Part shown: positions 17,966 through 30,317 of the stretch, one piece after another
Layout: the number at the start of each line of letters is the position of its first letter
Position numbering within the stretch: the stretch's first letter is position 1
Source of the DNA: an uncultured beta proteobacterium
GTDB lineage: Bacteria > Pseudomonadota > Gammaproteobacteria > Burkholderiales > Burkholderiaceae_C
Reading direction: 5' to 3'
Assembly (NCBI GenBank): GCA_903823025.1
Contig: CAIJRK010000087.1
Location: 23,718-87,717 of the forward strand
Length of the DNA: 64,000 nt
The notes under the pieces: generated by a model
The model's database searches: none
What the model saw: the letters and a program-made list of their open reading frames with translations, nothing else
Told to the model about the DNA's origin: nothing
Made by a program: the position numbers and the translations under genes

Positions 17966-19231
17966 TTAGTCAGCCTGCTTTCTAAGGAAGGCGGGGATTT
18001 CAAAATCATCCATGCCGCCTGATGCCAGTGCATCAACCTTGGCCGCCGCGTGAGTCCGATCCTGGGGCTTGCGCCAGACGCTAGGCGTTGCCATGGCGTT
18101 GTAATCAGGCTGCGAGCGTCCACCCGTACCGCCTACTGAACTGATGCCAGAGGACACGCCTGATGGGCTGCTATTGCCAGAGGACGCACTGAAGCCCGAC
18201 ACCTGAAAGGGCGTATTGTCTGTGCCAGTGCGCAGCAACACTTGCAACTGCGGCTTGGCACGCACAACACCTTGACGGCTCAAACCAGTCGCCACCACAG
18301 TGACGCGAATTTCATCACCCAGCGAGTCGTCGTAAGCGGTGCCGTAAATCACATGCGCATCAGGGGAAGCGTAGGCACGGATGGTGTTCATCGCCAGCTT
18401 GGATTCGCTCAATTTGAGTGAGCCTTTGGCCGCCGTGATCAGCACCAGCACGCCCTTGGCACCTGACAGGTCGATGCCTTCAAGCAGCGGGCAGGCCACG
18501 GCTTGTTCTGCAGCAATGCGGGCGCGGTCAGGGCCGGCGGCCACTGCTGTGCCCATCATGGCTTTGCCTGGCTCGCCCATCACGGTGCGCACGTCTTCAA
18601 AGTCAACATTGACGTGGCCGGGCACATTGATAATTTCAGCAATGCCGCCCACAGCATTTTTAAGCACGTCATTGGCATGGGCAAAGGCTTGGTCTTGCGT
18701 GACATCGTCACCCAACACTTCAAGCAGCTTCTCATTGAGTACCACAATCAGTGAATCAACGTTGGACTCCAGCTCGGCTAAACCGCAGTCGGCATTGGTC
18801 ATGCGGCGCCCGCCTTCAAACTCAAACGGTTTGGTGACGACCCCTACCGTCAAAATACCCATTTCACGCGCAACGCGGGCAATCACAGGCGCCGCACCGG
18901 TGCCAGTGCCGCCGCCCATGCCTGCAGTAATGAACAACATGTGCGCACCATCAATGGCGACCCGAATGTCATCCACCGCCAGTTCAGCTGCCTCGCGGCC
19001 TTTGTCTGGCTTGCTACCCGCGCCCAGACCACTGGTGCCGAGTTGAATAGTTTTGTGGGCACGGCTTCGGCTCAAAGCTTGAGCGTCGGTGTTGGCGCAG
19101 ATAAATTCGACGCCTTGCACCTCACTCTCAATCATGTGACCGACGGCATTGCCGCCGCCGCCGCCGACACCAATTACTTTAATTTGAGTGCCTAAGTTAA
19201 AGGGGACTTCTTCAATCATTTCTATGGGCAT
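17966..19231 (-). CDS. ftsZ: Cell division protein FtsZ
   Basis: This 421-residue tubulin-like GTPase forms the Z ring. The GTP-binding signature [10 protein letters not shown] lies at residues 106-115, and the T7 loop is [12 protein letters not shown] variable Ser/Gly-rich linker of about 60 residues follows, and the conserved C-terminal peptide [12 protein letters not shown] binds FtsA and ZipA. GGAG lies 8 bases before the ATG. A 147-base gap separates it from ftsA, the largest gap in the cluster downstream of mraZ, so an extra ftsZ promoter there is likely, although I could not fix one by eye. Confidence 0.98.
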   Translation of the reverse strand: MPIEMIEEVPFNLGTQIKVIGVGGGGGNAVGHMIESEVQGVEFICANTDAQALSRSRAHKTIQLGTSGLGAGSKPDKGREAAELAVDDIRVAIDGAHMLFITAGMGGGTGTGAAPVIARVAREMGILTVGVVTKPFEFEGGRRMTNADCGLAELESNVDSLIVVLNEKLLEVLGDDVTQDQAFAHANDVLKNAVGGIAEIINVPGHVNVDFEDVRTVMGEPGKAMMGTAVAAGPDRARIAAEQAVACPLLEGIDLSGAKGVLVLITAAKGSLKLSESKLAMNTIRAYASPDAHVIYGTAYDDSLGDEIRVTVVATGLSRQGVVRAKPQLQVLLRTGTDNTPFQVSGFSASSGNSSPSGVSSGISSVGGTGGRSQPDYNAMATPSVWRKPQDRTHAAAKVDALASGGMDDFEIPAFLRKQAD

Positions 19232-19378
19232 TTTTATTCTCCGGAAGTTTCAATTATTTAATAGTTCTTGTAGGCGCTGACTTGTTTTTTATCATTAATT
19301 GCGTCAGGGTTATGCAAGACACCATGGCAGTCGTCCTTTGGGCAGGCTCTCACACACGAAAGCAGTTTATTTTCATAG

Positions 19379-20608
19379 CTAGAAATTCCCTACAAACCAG
19401 TCTTTGACCTGCCCGAATGCTGTCTTCATGGAGCCATTCTTTTGTGCCACCTTGAAGCCACGCAGACGCGCCATGCGGGCTTCTTCCAACAGGCCCATTA
19501 CAGTTGCTGCCCGGGGCTGCGCCACCATGTCAGACAGCGCTCTTGAGTATTTGGGAATACCGCGACGCACAGGCTTCAAGAAAATATCTTCACCCAACTC
19601 CACCATGCCAGGCATGATACAACTCCCGCCCGTCAACACGATGCCACTAGAGAGCATTTCTTCAAAACCGGACTCTCGCATGACTTGGTGCACCAGCGAA
19701 AAAATCTCTTCCACACGCGGCTCAATGACCCCGGCAAGCGCTTGCCGACTCAACATACGCGGACCACGGTCACCCAAACCTGGCACCTCGACTTGGGCGT
19801 CGGGGTCGGCCAACAGCTGCTTGGCGTAGCCACTTTCGACCTTGATGTCTTCGGCATCCTTGGTGGGTGTGCGCAGCGCCATGGCAATGTCGCTGGTGAT
19901 CAGGTCACCCGCAATCGGAATAATCGCGGTGTGACGAATCGCCCCGTTGGTAAAAATCGCCACATCGGTGGTGCCTGCACCAATGTCAATCAGCGCCACG
20001 CCCAGCTCGCGTTCATCTTCAGTCAGCACCGACAGGCTGCTGGCCAGCGGATTGAGCATGAGTTGCTCGACATCCAGACCGCAACGACGCACACATTTAA
20101 TGATGTTCTCAGCGGCACTTTGTGCGCCGGTCACGATGTGAACTTTGGCCTCCAGACGAATGCCGCTCATGCCAATCGGCTCTTTCACGTCTTGGCCGTC
20201 GATGATGAATTCTTGCGGCTCTACCAACAAAAGGCGTTGATCGGTTGAGATGTTGATAGCCTTGGCGGTTTCCACGACCCGCGCCACATCAGCGGCGGTG
20301 ACTTCACGGTCACGAATGGCGACCATGCCATGCGAATTAATGCCCCGAATATGACTGCCGGTGATACCGGTGTAAACACGGGTAATCTTGCAGTCGGCCA
20401 TCAACTCGGCTTCTTTTAAGGCCTGCTGAATACTTTGAACCGTGGCGTCGATGTTGACCACCACGCCCCGTTTAAGGCCGTTGCTGGGCGCAATCCCTAA
20501 CCCTGCCAGCTTGAGTTCGCCATTGGGCAGCACTTCAGCGACCACGACCATCACTTTAGAAGTGCCAATATCCAGCCCTACGACAAGATCTTTGTATTCT
20601 TTCGCCAT
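19379..20608 (-). CDS. ftsA: Cell division protein FtsA
   Basis: This 409-residue actin-like protein anchors FtsZ to the membrane. The phosphate-1 motif is VVGLDIGTSKVMVVV, and ALIDIGAGTTDVAIF and VLTGGSCIMPGM are the other actin-fold nucleotide loops. The amphipathic C-terminal membrane-targeting helix reads GQVKDWFVGNF. It lies 36 bases after ftsQ. Confidence 0.97.
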   Translation of the reverse strand: MAKEYKDLVVGLDIGTSKVMVVVAEVLPNGELKLAGLGIAPSNGLKRGVVVNIDATVQSIQQALKEAELMADCKITRVYTGITGSHIRGINSHGMVAIRDREVTAADVARVVETAKAINISTDQRLLLVEPQEFIIDGQDVKEPIGMSGIRLEAKVHIVTGAQSAAENIIKCVRRCGLDVEQLMLNPLASSLSVLTEDERELGVALIDIGAGTTDVAIFTNGAIRHTAIIPIAGDLITSDIAMALRTPTKDAEDIKVESGYAKQLLADPDAQVEVPGLGDRGPRMLSRQALAGVIEPRVEEIFSLVHQVMRESGFEEMLSSGIVLTGGSCIMPGMVELGEDIFLKPVRRGIPKYSRALSDMVAQPRAATVMGLLEEARMARLRGFKVAQKNGSMKTAFGQVKDWFVGNF

Positions 20609-20644
20609 ATGTTTACCTATTACTTCTTGTTAGCGCTCTTGCCA

Positions 20645-21430
20645 TTATTTTTTTGAGCTATCCAACACCAGCGTGGTCACGCCCCGCAGGCGAATGGCAT
20701 AACCGTCTTGATGTCTCAAATCTGCTGTTTCCAGTGCTTGTGGCGTTCGACCATAGCGAGCCGTCACTTGTGTCAGGGTTTGAAGGAATTGCTGGGTTCG
20801 TGCCAGCACCTCGGCAGGGGAGCCGCCCCCAAATTCAATGAGGGCATCGGTGTTAAGGCGCGCGCGCCAGCCGCCATGCCCGTTTAACTCAAACTGATCA
20901 AGCGCCAAAGCCGCAGGCTTGAATTGTGACTGCAGCGTCTGGTACATGGTCAGCACTTGGGCGGCCTGACCTTCGGGGCCGCTCAAACGAGGCAACGCCT
21001 CTTGTTCGACCTCGCCCACGTTCGCTTCAAAGACTTCCCCAAAGTTGTTCACCAGTTTGGACTCACTCTCCGCCCCCCAATAAGCGGCGGCTTGGTGCTC
21101 TTGCAACTGCACATTGAGCTGATTGGGAAACGCCCGATGCACCACCGCCTGACGCACCCAGGGTGCCGCTTCAAAAGCGAGTCGGGTGCGCGCGAGATCC
21201 ATCGTGAAAAAAGTGCCACTGAGTTGCGGCACCACATGCGTGCGCAAAGTCATGGCGGTGCTATGCGTGATCTCCCCTGTCACGGCAATGTGGCTGATGG
21301 CAAACAAGGGATGGCGCCAGGCCCACCCCAGCACGGCGCCCACCACCAGCGCGACAAACACGATGAACAGCGCGGAGGCGGTTCGGTTCATGAGCGTCAC
21401 ATCAATGGGCACAGGCATATCTCTTGTCAT
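20645..21430 (-). CDS. ftsQ: Cell division protein FtsQ
   Basis: This 261-residue bitopic membrane protein is part of the FtsQLB complex. A short cytoplasmic N-terminus is followed by one membrane helix ([21 protein letters not shown]) and a periplasmic POTRA domain beginning [15 protein letters not shown]. The beta domain has [20 protein letters not shown]. The first ATG overlaps the ddl stop by 4 bases, which supports it over internal Met codons. Confidence 0.94.
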   Translation of the reverse strand: MTRDMPVPIDVTLMNRTASALFIVFVALVVGAVLGWAWRHPLFAISHIAVTGEITHSTAMTLRTHVVPQLSGTFFTMDLARTRLAFEAAPWVRQAVVHRAFPNQLNVQLQEHQAAAYWGAESESKLVNNFGEVFEANVGEVEQEALPRLSGPEGQAAQVLTMYQTLQSQFKPAALALDQFELNGHGGWRARLNTDALIEFGGGSPAEVLARTQQFLQTLTQVTARYGRTPQALETADLRHQDGYAIRLRGVTTLVLDSSKK

Positions 21431-22380
21431 GGCGTCACCGCATAGTCCAGGGTCGCATGGCGCAACACCTCAACACACAGGGCCGGGTAATCAATACCGG
21501 CGGCTTTGGCCGACATGGGCACCAGCGAATGACTCGTCATGCCGGGCGAGGTGTTGATCTCCAGTAAATAAGGCTGGCGCGTGCGGGCATCAATCATCAC
21601 ATCGGCCCGCGCCCAGCCCCGGCAACCCAGGCTTTTGTAGGCTTGCAACACCAGCGATTGAATGTGTGCCTCTTCGCCTTCGGGCAAACCGCAAGGCACC
21701 AGATACTGCGTGGTGTTGGTGAAATACTTGTTCTGGTAGTCGTAATTGCCATCGGGGGCGACGATGCGAATCACGGGCAGCGCGCGGGCCGCAGCCCCTG
21801 TGCCTAGCACCGCAATGGTGACCTCATCGCCGCTGATGAATTGTTCACACAAGACTTCCGTGTCGTGTTGGGCAGCTTGCTGGTAAGCCTCGGCGCATTG
21901 CGCCAACGTGGTGACTTTGGTCAGGCCAATCGTGGAGCCTTCACGACCCGGCTTCACAATCATCGGGCTACCCAATTCGGCAAAGGCCTGCTCTGTGGCG
22001 GCAGCACTGTCCACCTCTTGCCAAGCGGGTGTTGGCAATCCTTTGGCGCGCCAAATGCGCTTGGTCATGACTTTGTCAATCGCAATGCTGGAGGCCATGA
22101 CGCCCGAACCGGTGTAGGGTATGTGCAGCAACTCCAGCGCGCCCTGCACCGTGCCGTCTTCGCCAAAGCGGCCATGCAAGGCGACAAAGCAACGGGCAAA
22201 CCCTTCGCGCTTAAGGTCCACCAGATCGCGTTCAGCCGGGTCGAACGCCTGCGCATCGACCCCTTGCGAGCGCAAGGCCTGCAACACACCCTGCCCGGAC
22301 ATCAGGGAGACTTCGCGCTCGGCGGAGGCGCCGCCCATGAGCACCGCCACTTTGCCTAGATTTAAATTTAAGGAACTCAT
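21427..22380 (-). CDS. ddl: D-alanine--D-alanine ligase
   Basis: This 317-residue ATP-grasp enzyme makes the D-Ala-D-Ala dipeptide used by MurF. Typical elements are [17 protein letters not shown], the ATP loop [12 protein letters not shown] and the metal site [17 protein letters not shown]. Ddl of this cluster is the DdlB type. It overlaps murC and ftsQ by 4 bases on each side. Confidence 0.96.
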   Translation of the reverse strand: MSSLNLNLGKVAVLMGGASAEREVSLMSGQGVLQALRSQGVDAQAFDPAERDLVDLKREGFARCFVALHGRFGEDGTVQGALELLHIPYTGSGVMASSIAIDKVMTKRIWRAKGLPTPAWQEVDSAAATEQAFAELGSPMIVKPGREGSTIGLTKVTTLAQCAEAYQQAAQHDTEVLCEQFISGDEVTIAVLGTGAAARALPVIRIVAPDGNYDYQNKYFTNTTQYLVPCGLPEGEEAHIQSLVLQAYKSLGCRGWARADVMIDARTRQPYLLEINTSPGMTSHSLVPMSAKAAGIDYPALCVEVLRHATLDYAVTP

Positions 22381-23810
22381 AGATCCAGTATTTCCTGCGT
22401 TAAATGCTCTGAATTTTGCAGCATATCAACCACTTGGCCCGACACGGCGCCAATTGAACCCGCACCCATGCACAACACCACGTCGCCACCCTGTGCATTG
22501 TCCACAATGACCTGCGCCATATCGGCTATATCATCCACAAAAACAGGCTCAATGCGACCGGCCACACGCAGGGCGCGTGCCAAACTGCGACCATCAGCGG
22601 CAACAATTGGCGCCTCGCCAGCGGCATAGACCTCGGCTAGCAACACAGCATCGGCCGCTGCAATCACTTTGACAAAGTCTTCAAAACAGTCGCGTGTGCG
22701 CGTAAAGCGATGCGGCTGAAAGGCCAACACCAAACGCTGATCCGGAAAAGCACCCCGGGCGGCAGCCAGCGTGGCCGCCATTTCAACCGGATGGTGACCA
22801 TAGTCATCGACCAGCGTAAAGACGCCACCATCACGCGCGGGAAGATCGCCATAACGCTGAAAGCGACGGCCCACGCCCTTGAACTCAGCCAACGCTTTTT
22901 GTACCGCCTCATCGGGCAGGTTCAGTTCAACCGCGATGGCAATGGCCGACAGCGCGTTGAGCACGTTGTGTCGGCCCGGCAGGTTGAGCACCACATCCAG
23001 ATCAGGCAGCACCACGCCGTTGCGACGCTGTACCGTGAAATGCATTTGTCCACCGGCGGCACGAACATTGACGGCCCGCACTTCAGCCCCTTCTTCAAAG
23101 CCGTAACTGGTGATGGGGCAAGTCACTTGCGGCACGATGTCGCGCACGGCAGGGTCGTCGGTACACAAAATGGCGTTACCGTAAAAAGGCATCCGGTGCA
23201 AAAAATCGACAAAGGCCTGTTTAAGGCGACCAAAATCATGCCCGTAGGTTTCCATGTGGTCGGCGTCGATGTTGGTCACGACGGCCATGACCGGCATCAG
23301 GTTCAAAAACGAGGCATCCGACTCATCGGCCTCCACCACGATGTAATCGCCCTTGCCAAGCCGGGCATTGGCGCCCGCGCTGTTCAGGCGCCCACCAATC
23401 ACAAACGTGGGGTCCAGCCCGGCCTCGGCCAACACGCTGGCGACCAGGCTGGTAGTGGTGGTTTTGCCGTGTGTGCCCGCAATGGCAATGCCTTGTTTGA
23501 GGCGCATCAACTCGGCCAGCATCAGCGCTCTGGGCACCACAGGAATGCGCTTGTCGCGGGCGGCGAGCACTTCAGGGTTGTCGGCTTGCACGGCGGTTGA
23601 GGTCACGACCGCATCAGCGCCATCCACGTTAGTGGCGAGATGGCCCACGTAGGTCTGGATGCCCAGACTGGCAAGACGCTTCAGCGTGGCACTGTCCGCT
23701 AAATCAGAGCCTGAAATGACATAGCCCAAGTTAAACAAAATTTCAGCAATGCCGGACATGCCGACGCCACCGAGGCCTACAAAATGGATATGACGAATAG
23801 CGTGTTTCAT
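22377..23810 (-). CDS. murC: UDP-N-acetylmuramate--L-alanine ligase MurC
   Basis: This 477-residue Mur ligase adds L-Ala to UDP-MurNAc. It has the N-terminal Rossmann motif [15 protein letters not shown], the ATP loop [10 protein letters not shown], the central domain [10 protein letters not shown], and a C-terminal domain with [13 protein letters not shown]. It overlaps murG and ddl by 4 bases each, so translation is probably coupled. No murB gene follows, as is usual for this cluster in betaproteobacteria. Confidence 0.97.
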   Translation of the reverse strand: MKHAIRHIHFVGLGGVGMSGIAEILFNLGYVISGSDLADSATLKRLASLGIQTYVGHLATNVDGADAVVTSTAVQADNPEVLAARDKRIPVVPRALMLAELMRLKQGIAIAGTHGKTTTTSLVASVLAEAGLDPTFVIGGRLNSAGANARLGKGDYIVVEADESDASFLNLMPVMAVVTNIDADHMETYGHDFGRLKQAFVDFLHRMPFYGNAILCTDDPAVRDIVPQVTCPITSYGFEEGAEVRAVNVRAAGGQMHFTVQRRNGVVLPDLDVVLNLPGRHNVLNALSAIAIAVELNLPDEAVQKALAEFKGVGRRFQRYGDLPARDGGVFTLVDDYGHHPVEMAATLAAARGAFPDQRLVLAFQPHRFTRTRDCFEDFVKVIAAADAVLLAEVYAAGEAPIVAADGRSLARALRVAGRIEPVFVDDIADMAQVIVDNAQGGDVVLCMGAGSIGAVSGQVVDMLQNSEHLTQEILDL

Positions 23811-24904
23811 GAGGTTAATTCTTCACAGGCGGCCACGATTTGGGTAGCGGCCTCAATTTTTTCTAGTTTTTTAGCTTGTAACGCACACGCCAAAAGCGCG
23901 GAACGTGGTGTGTTTTGGAGCAGGTCGGCCAGTCCTTGTGGTGTCAACTCGGACTGCGGCACCAACCAGCCAGCGCCTTGGTTCACCAAAAAGCGGGCAT
24001 TAACGGTCTGATGGTCGTCAACCGCAAACGGGAACGGCACAAACAAAGCCGCAGTGCCCACCGCCGCGAGTTCGGTCACGGTGCTGGCGCCTGCGCGGCA
24101 AATGACCCAATCGGCCTCGGCAAAGGCTTGCGCGGTGTCGTCAATAAAGGGGGTGAGTTGGGCTTGTACGCCAACGGCGGCGTAGTTGGCTTGCAGCGCC
24201 TCAATCTGTTTGGCGCCGCTTTGGTGAATGACCCCCGGACGCACCGCGACAGGAATCAGCGCCAGCGCCAGCGGCACGATGTCGTTCAAGGCGCGCGCAC
24301 CCAGACTGCCGCCCACCACCAGTAACTGCAACGGCCCGCTGCGCTCGGCAAAACGTATTGCCGGATCGGGCACGCCCATGAACGCGCTGCGCAAAGGGTT
24401 GCCCACCCAGCGGCCTTTTTTAATCACATCGGGAAAAGCCGTGAAAACGCGCGTGGCTATCTTTGCAAGCACTTGATTAGCCATACCCGCTACTGAATTC
24501 TGTTCATGCAAGATCAGCGGTTTACCCATCAGCACGCTCATCAGCCCCGCCGGGAACGTGATGTAGCCGCCCAGCCCGACCACCACATCAGGCTTGACGC
24601 GACGCAACACCTGAATGCTTTGCCAGCACGCGCGCAACAAGCGCCAGGGCAACCTCAACAACGCGGCGCGGCCTTTGCCCCGCACGCCTGAAAAATCAAT
24701 CGTCTCAAACGGGAAATCTTGCGCCGGCACCAGGCGGCTTTCCATACTCGGCGACTCGCCACCCAGCCAATGCACGCGCCAGCCGCGCTCACGCAGCGCT
24801 TGCGCCACCGCCAGCCCCGGAAAAATATGCCCGCCCGTGCCCCCGGCCATGACAAGCGCACAGCGTTGACGTTGCGGTGCTGATGAACTCGCTGCTGGAC
24901 TCAT
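23807..24904 (-). CDS. murG: Lipid II synthase (GlcNAc transferase) MurG
   Basis: This 365-residue peripheral membrane glycosyltransferase (GT28) converts lipid I to lipid II on the inner leaflet. Family motifs are [15 protein letters not shown], the acceptor-site GGYITFPAG and [11 protein letters not shown], and the donor-site [13 protein letters not shown] and [15 protein letters not shown]. The N-terminal segment before LVMAGGTGG is about 16 residues longer than minimal. The 4-base overlaps on both sides fix the start. Confidence 0.97.
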   Translation of the reverse strand: MSPAASSSAPQRQRCALVMAGGTGGHIFPGLAVAQALRERGWRVHWLGGESPSMESRLVPAQDFPFETIDFSGVRGKGRAALLRLPWRLLRACWQSIQVLRRVKPDVVVGLGGYITFPAGLMSVLMGKPLILHEQNSVAGMANQVLAKIATRVFTAFPDVIKKGRWVGNPLRSAFMGVPDPAIRFAERSGPLQLLVVGGSLGARALNDIVPLALALIPVAVRPGVIHQSGAKQIEALQANYAAVGVQAQLTPFIDDTAQAFAEADWVICRAGASTVTELAAVGTAALFVPFPFAVDDHQTVNARFLVNQGAGWLVPQSELTPQGLADLLQNTPRSALLACALQAKKLEKIEAATQIVAACEELTS

Positions 24905-26154
24905 ATGCGTCCTCCCTGCATCAATAATCTGTTTTCATAATCAATGCGCAACACCACGGCCAGCGCCACCAGGTTGACCAGAATCGCCGAGCCGCCATAG
25001 CTCATGAGCGGCAAAGTCAGTCCTTTGGTTGGCAAAGCGCCCAGATTGACGCCGATATTGATGAAGGCCTGAAACCCCATCCAGATGCCTACGCCTTGCG
25101 CCACCAGTCCGGCAAAAACCCGGTCCAGCGCAATAGCCTGACGCCCGATTTGCATCAGGCGCCGGGTCAACCAAAAGAACAGGCCAATGATGCAGACCAC
25201 GCCCACCAGTCCAAACTCTTCGCCAATCACGGCCAGCAAAAAGTCGGTGTGTGCTTCGGGCAGCCAGTGCAATTTTTCAACACTGCCGCCCAACCCAACG
25301 CCAAAAATTTCGCCGCGCCCGACAGCAATTAACGAATGGGTCAGTTGATAGCCTTTGGCCAGCGCGTTCTCGTCACTCCAGGGGTCGAGGTAGGCAAAAA
25401 TGCGTTCACGCCGCCACTCGCTTGAGGCGATCATCAGCGCAAAGGCCGAGACCAGCACCGTGGCAATCAAGAAAAACATGCGGGCATTGACACCACCCAA
25501 AAACAAAATACTCATGGCGATCACGGCAATCACCATAAAGGCACCCATATCAGGCTCCAGCAGCAACAAAACACCGACAACCCCGACGGCAACCCCCATG
25601 GGCAGCACCGCCCGAAAAAAACGCTCTTTGACCTCCATCTTGCGCACCATGTAGTCGGCGGCATACAACAAAACAGAAAATTTGGCTAGTTCGGAAGGCT
25701 GAAAACTCAACGGCCCTAATGAAATCCAGCGGCGCGCGCCATAAACAACTTTGCCAACGTGCGGAATTAATACCGCAACCAACAGGGCAATAGAGATCAA
25801 AAAGAGCCAGGGCGCCCACTTCTCCCAAGTCCTCATCGGAATCTGAAAAGCCAGCAGCGCGGCCACAAACGCAATGCCTATCCACAGCACATGGCGCAGC
25901 AAGAAATAGGTGTGGGTGTAGTTGGCAAATCGCGGGTTCTCCGGCATCGCAATCGAGGCCGAATAGACCATGACCAACCCCCACGACAGCAGCGCCACCG
26001 TGACCCATATCAAGGCCTGGTCAAAGCCCATCTCGCGCGTGGGCTGACTGCCTGTTGCGGCGCGCCGCGCTGCGCCCAGGCGTATCGGCAAGACCTCGCC
26101 GGGCTTGGTCAACGTGCCCCACCAATCCGACAGACGTTGTGCCGCTTCAATCAC
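24901..26154 (-). CDS. ftsW: Peptidoglycan glycosyltransferase FtsW
   Basis: This 417-residue SEDS-family polymerase of septal peptidoglycan works with FtsI. It has about ten membrane helices. The sequence [12 protein letters not shown], the large loop with the catalytic-region [20 protein letters not shown], and [18 protein letters not shown] are standard for FtsW/RodA. A long cytoplasmic N-terminus of about 45 residues precedes the first helix. It overlaps murD and murG by 4 bases each. Confidence 0.96.
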   Translation of the reverse strand: MIEAAQRLSDWWGTLTKPGEVLPIRLGAARRAATGSQPTREMGFDQALIWVTVALLSWGLVMVYSASIAMPENPRFANYTHTYFLLRHVLWIGIAFVAALLAFQIPMRTWEKWAPWLFLISIALLVAVLIPHVGKVVYGARRWISLGPLSFQPSELAKFSVLLYAADYMVRKMEVKERFFRAVLPMGVAVGVVGVLLLLEPDMGAFMVIAVIAMSILFLGGVNARMFFLIATVLVSAFALMIASSEWRRERIFAYLDPWSDENALAKGYQLTHSLIAVGRGEIFGVGLGGSVEKLHWLPEAHTDFLLAVIGEEFGLVGVVCIIGLFFWLTRRLMQIGRQAIALDRVFAGLVAQGVGIWMGFQAFINIGVNLGALPTKGLTLPLMSYGGSAILVNLVALAVVLRIDYENRLLMQGGRI

Positions 26155-27668
26155 AAAGCGCCCTCCATTTGAACGCCCGCAGCGCTGGCAATCTCGCTGA
26201 CCGCTTCAACGAAGACACGGGCGCGGTGTTCGTAGTCATCAAACATATCAAAGCTGGCGCAGGCCGGTGACATCAGCACAGCATCACCAGCGTGCGCTTT
26301 GGCATTGGCCAGCGTGACCGCGTGGGCCATCGACTCAGCGTCGATCAGCGGTACGCCCACATCCGCCAGCGCTGAACGAATCAGCGCCGCGTCCCGCCCG
26401 ATCAACACCACCGCCCGCGCGTGACGGGCCACGACTGCTGCCAGCGGCGAGAAGTCTTGCCCCTTGCCTTCTCCGCCCAAAATGACCACCACTTGACGAT
26501 CAGCACCCAGACCGCTCAAGGCGGCCACCGTGGCGCCGACGTTGGTGCCTTTGCTGTCATCAAAAAACTCAACCTCATTGAAAATGCCAATCGGTTGCAC
26601 CCGGTGCGACTCACCCCGATAGTCGCGCAAGCCGTAGAGAATCGGCCCCAAGGCACAACCTGCTGCCGACGCCAGGGCCAGTGCGGCCAGGGCATTAACG
26701 GCGTTATGACGGCCCCGAATGCGCAAAGCATCAGCCGGCATCAGGCGTTGAATATGCAGCTCTTCGACCTCGTCTTTGCGTTTTTTGCGTGTCTCATCGG
26801 CTTCCAAAGCGCGCACCAGCCAAACCATGCCGTTGACCCGCTCAATGCCAAAGTCGCCTGGCCTCTGCGGCATATCTCCGCCAAATGTGACGTAAGGACG
26901 AACCTGCGGGCGCTGTAACTTGACACGAACCGGCGCTGGCAACATGGCCATGACAGCCGGGTCTTCGCGGTTAAGCACCATCAAACCTTGTTGCCCAAAA
27001 ATATGCGCTTTGGCCCCGACATAAGCGGCCATGCTGCCATGCCAATCCAAATGATCTTGCGTCAGGTTGAGGACCGTGGCGGCGCTAGGCTCAAACGTTT
27101 TTTCGTCGTCCAGCTGAAAGCTCGACAGCTCAATGACCCAGACCTGCGGCAACGCATCCGTGTCCAGACAGGCCGACAAAGTATCCAGCAAGCTCGGCCC
27201 GATATTGCCGGCCACCGCCACAGTTTTACCCGCACGACTAACCAGCTGCCCGGTCAGCGAGGTGACGGTGGTTTTGCCGTTGGTGCCCGTCACAGCCAAA
27301 ACGTGGGGGGCGTAATCGCGCCCGGTTTTCAGGTGTTGCAGCGCTTGTGCAAACAAGGTCAACTCTCCGGCGACCCGCACGCCATGCGCTTGCGCGGCAT
27401 CGCTCACGCAGGCGATGTCCCGGGGCGCCAGACCTGGACTTTTGAAAACAGCGTCTTTATCGCCGCCTTCAACCAGCGCCGCTTCCAAGGCGCCGCTGAC
27501 AAAGCGGGCACTCGGTACATCGTGCTGCAAAGCCGCTAACTGCGGCGGGTTGGTGCGGGTATCGGCCACGGTAACTTGGGCGCCGCAACGGGCGCACCAA
27601 CGCGCCATCGCCAAACCGGACGCGCCCAGACCCAGAACGAGAACGTGTTGATCTTTCAAATAATCCAC
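26151..27668 (-). CDS. murD: UDP-N-acetylmuramoylalanine--D-glutamate ligase MurD
   Basis: This 505-residue Mur ligase adds D-Glu. It begins with [16 protein letters not shown]; the ATP loop is [10 protein letters not shown], and [16 protein letters not shown] and [13 protein letters not shown] are family marks. C-terminal [17 protein letters not shown] binds the glutamate side. At 505 residues it is longer than the E. coli enzyme (438), mainly through a charged insertion around [12 protein letters not shown]. It lies 3 bases after mraY. Confidence 0.96.
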   Translation of the reverse strand: MDYLKDQHVLVLGLGASGLAMARWCARCGAQVTVADTRTNPPQLAALQHDVPSARFVSGALEAALVEGGDKDAVFKSPGLAPRDIACVSDAAQAHGVRVAGELTLFAQALQHLKTGRDYAPHVLAVTGTNGKTTVTSLTGQLVSRAGKTVAVAGNIGPSLLDTLSACLDTDALPQVWVIELSSFQLDDEKTFEPSAATVLNLTQDHLDWHGSMAAYVGAKAHIFGQQGLMVLNREDPAVMAMLPAPVRVKLQRPQVRPYVTFGGDMPQRPGDFGIERVNGMVWLVRALEADETRKKRKDEVEELHIQRLMPADALRIRGRHNAVNALAALALASAAGCALGPILYGLRDYRGESHRVQPIGIFNEVEFFDDSKGTNVGATVAALSGLGADRQVVVILGGEGKGQDFSPLAAVVARHARAVVLIGRDAALIRSALADVGVPLIDAESMAHAVTLANAKAHAGDAVLMSPACASFDMFDDYEHRARVFVEAVSEIASAAGVQMEGAL

Positions 27669-27671
27669 GTC

Positions 27672-28850
27672 TTACCTCAGCTTCAAAGTGGACAGACCAA
27701 TCAGGCACAAGAGCATGGTGATGATCCAGAAACGAACGACCACCTGGGTCTCTTTCCAGCCGCTTTTCTCAAAGTGGTGGTGCAACGGCGCCATCTTCAA
27801 AATACGCCGCCCTTGGCCGTAGCGTTTTTTGGTGTATTTGAAATACGTGACCTGCAGCATGACGGACATCGCCTCGACAACAAAAATACCGCCCATGATG
27901 GCGAGCACGATTTCCTGACGCACGATCACAGCAATGGTGCCTAATGCGGCGCCCAGCGCCAGCGCGCCAACATCACCCATGAAAACTTGCGCCGGGTGGG
28001 TGTTAAACCATAAAAATGCCAGACCCGCCCCAGCCATGGCCGCACAAAAAATCAACAGTTCACCAGAGCCTGGAATATGCGGAAATAACAGGTATTTGGA
28101 GAACACCGAACTGCCCGTCACGTAGGCAAAAATACCCAGCGCCGAGCCGACCATCACCACCGGCATGATGGCTAAACCATCCAGACCATCGGTCAGATTC
28201 ACGGCATTGCTGGAGCCCACAATCACCAAATAAGTGAGGATGACAAAGCCCAACATACCCAGCGGGTAACTGATTTCCTTGAAGAACGGCAAGATCAGAT
28301 CTACTTTGGCGGGCAAACTTAAGTCAAAACCCGATTGCACCCAGGCAAAAAAGAGTTCCAGCACGCCCATGTTGGAACTCTCCGAAATACTGAACACGAG
28401 ATAAAACGCAGCCACCAGTCCAACCAGCGACTGCCAAAGGTATTTCTCGCGTGAGGGCATTCCCTCAGGGTCTTTGTTCACCACCTTGCGCCAATCGTCC
28501 ACCCAGCCAATCGCCCCAAAACCCAGCATGACCAGCAACACAATCCAGACAAACCGGTTGCTCAAATCAGCCCACAGCAGCGTCGAGATGGAAATGCACA
28601 TCAAAATCAACACACCGCCCATGGTGGGCGTGCCGCTTTTGCTCATGTGGGATTCCATGCCATAACCGCGAATCGGCTGACCAATCTTTAATTCAGCCAG
28701 ACGGCGGATGACAAAAGGCCCGGCGATCAGCCCCATCAGCAACGCAGTTAGCGCGGCCATGACGGCCCGAAGAGTCAGGTACTGAAAAACCCGAAAAAAT
28801 CCAAACTCAGGGGTCAGTGTTTGCAGCCACTGCGCCAAAATTAACAGCAT
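27672..28850 (-). CDS. mraY: Phospho-N-acetylmuramoyl-pentapeptide transferase MraY
   Basis: This 392-residue polytopic enzyme forms lipid I by joining the muramyl-pentapeptide to undecaprenyl phosphate. It has about ten helices. The Asp-rich [24 protein letters not shown] and the loop [21 protein letters not shown] are catalytic-site hallmarks, as is KSGTPTMGG near residue 75. It lies 15 bases after murF. Confidence 0.97.
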   Translation of the reverse strand: MLLILAQWLQTLTPEFGFFRVFQYLTLRAVMAALTALLMGLIAGPFVIRRLAELKIGQPIRGYGMESHMSKSGTPTMGGVLILMCISISTLLWADLSNRFVWIVLLVMLGFGAIGWVDDWRKVVNKDPEGMPSREKYLWQSLVGLVAAFYLVFSISESSNMGVLELFFAWVQSGFDLSLPAKVDLILPFFKEISYPLGMLGFVILTYLVIVGSSNAVNLTDGLDGLAIMPVVMVGSALGIFAYVTGSSVFSKYLLFPHIPGSGELLIFCAAMAGAGLAFLWFNTHPAQVFMGDVGALALGAALGTIAVIVRQEIVLAIMGGIFVVEAMSVMLQVTYFKYTKKRYGQGRRILKMAPLHHHFEKSGWKETQVVVRFWIITMLLCLIGLSTLKLR

Positions 28851-28865
28851 GAAGGCGTCCTGAAT

Positions 28866-30317
28866 TTAAAGCTGAACATGATTTTTTTCCTTATTTTCTT
28901 GTTTTTGTTCCGGGGCCATGATGGCCTCGACCACCCGCTCCATCTTCATGAATCGTGAACCTTTGACCAGCACACTGCCGACCTCGGGCAAGGCCGCCAG
29001 GACGGCGGCTTGCAGCGATTGATTGTCCGTAAAATGTTGGCCGCCAGCGCCAAAGCTTTCGCTGCTGGCACCCGACAAATCGCCCAGGGTGAACAGCTGC
29101 TCAATACCGAGCGTGCGGGCCAGTTGACCCGCTTGCGCATGGAATTCAAGGCCTTGATCACCAACTTCACCCATGTCACCCAGCACCAGCAGACGCGGCG
29201 CGGGCAACGACGCCAGTACATGCAGAGCGGCCTGAACCGAATCGGGGTTGGCGTTGTAGGTGTCATCGACCAGCGTGAGGGTGCGCGCGCCGTGTTGTAC
29301 CGTGATTGCGCGCGAGCGACCTTTGACCGGTTCAAACGCGGCCAAGCCACGGGCTATCGCGTCCAGCGGAACACCGGCGGCCAGTGCGCAGGCCACAGCC
29401 GCCAATGAATTTTTGACGTTATGCAAGCCGGCAATGTGCAAAGCGTAGTGCAGCGCTCCAAGCGGCGTGTGAACCTCGACTTGCCAGGCGTCACCGGCCC
29501 AAACAGCTTGGCTGCTACGCACGTCTGCCGCATGGGTAGCGTCTTCGCCAACACAAAACTGAAGCACCTGACGCGGCCCGGCTTTAGCCTTCCACAGATC
29601 ACGGTAAACGTCATCGGCGGGCAGCACCGCGACGCCGTCATCGGCCAAGGCCGCCAGCACCGATCCGTTTTCTTGCGCAACCGCCTGCACGGTGGCCATA
29701 AATTCAAGGTGCTCACGCTGGGCGTTGTTGACCAGCGCAACCGTTGGCTGCGCGATGGCGGCCAGTTGCGCAATTTCACCGGGATGGTTCATGCCCAACT
29801 CAACCACGGCGAATTCATGGTGATGGCGCAAACGCAGCACGGTTAAGGGCACGCCAATGTCGTTGTTGAAATTGCCTTGGGTCGCCAGAAAGTTTTGCGG
29901 CTTGAAGGCGCGCAGGATGGCGGCAATCATTTGTGTCACGGTCGTCTTGCCGTTGCTGCCGGTCACGGCGACCAGCGGCAGTGTGAATTGCGCGCGCCAG
30001 TGAGTCGCCAGTGCCGCCAGCGCCAGCTTGGCATCAGCAACGACCAGACCCGGCAAGCCGGCAGCCATTAAACAGGCCTCGGCGTCGTCACCCTGACAAA
30101 TAGCGGCGACGGCACCGCGCGCCTTGGCCTCTGCTAAAAAATGATTGGCATCAAAATGCGTACCCCGCAGCGCCACAAACAGATCACCGGGTTCAATCGT
30201 GCGGGTGTCGGTGTGCACGCGCCGAAATGTGACTGCGCTGCTGTTGACGTCGGTCTCGACACAATACGCGGGTTTCAGCCACGCCAGCGCTTGCTGCAGC
30301 GTCATCATGTTACGCAT
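28866..30317 (-). CDS. murF: UDP-N-acetylmuramoyl-tripeptide--D-alanyl-D-alanine ligase MurF
   Basis: This 483-residue Mur ligase adds the D-Ala-D-Ala made by Ddl. It has the N-terminal substrate domain (VHTDTRTIEPGDLFVALRG), the ATP loop GSNGKTTVTQ, ELGMNHPGEIAQL and the C-terminal DDTYNANPDSV. The start overlaps the murE stop by 8 bases if the first Met is used; Met codons 4 and 5 (at 30308 and 30305) would remove the overlap. The C-terminus is Lys/Glu-rich. Confidence 0.96.
   Translation of the reverse strand: MRNMMTLQQALAWLKPAYCVETDVNSSAVTFRRVHTDTRTIEPGDLFVALRGTHFDANHFLAEAKARGAVAAICQGDDAEACLMAAGLPGLVVADAKLALAALATHWRAQFTLPLVAVTGSNGKTTVTQMIAAILRAFKPQNFLATQGNFNNDIGVPLTVLRLRHHHEFAVVELGMNHPGEIAQLAAIAQPTVALVNNAQREHLEFMATVQAVAQENGSVLAALADDGVAVLPADDVYRDLWKAKAGPRQVLQFCVGEDATHAADVRSSQAVWAGDAWQVEVHTPLGALHYALHIAGLHNVKNSLAAVACALAAGVPLDAIARGLAAFEPVKGRSRAITVQHGARTLTLVDDTYNANPDSVQAALHVLASLPAPRLLVLGDMGEVGDQGLEFHAQAGQLARTLGIEQLFTLGDLSGASSESFGAGGQHFTDNQSLQAAVLAALPEVGSVLVKGSRFMKMERVVEAIMAPEQKQENKEKNHVQL

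Noticed and set aside
19232..19378. Promoter of ftsZ in the ftsA-ftsZ gap
   Set aside because: TTGCAT with AT-rich bases at roughly the right distance is visible, but no -10 matches well enough to call a position.
22710..23600. Plus-strand frame of about 296 codons inside murC
   Set aside because: Antisense shadow of murC; His/Gln-rich nonsense composition and no ribosome site.
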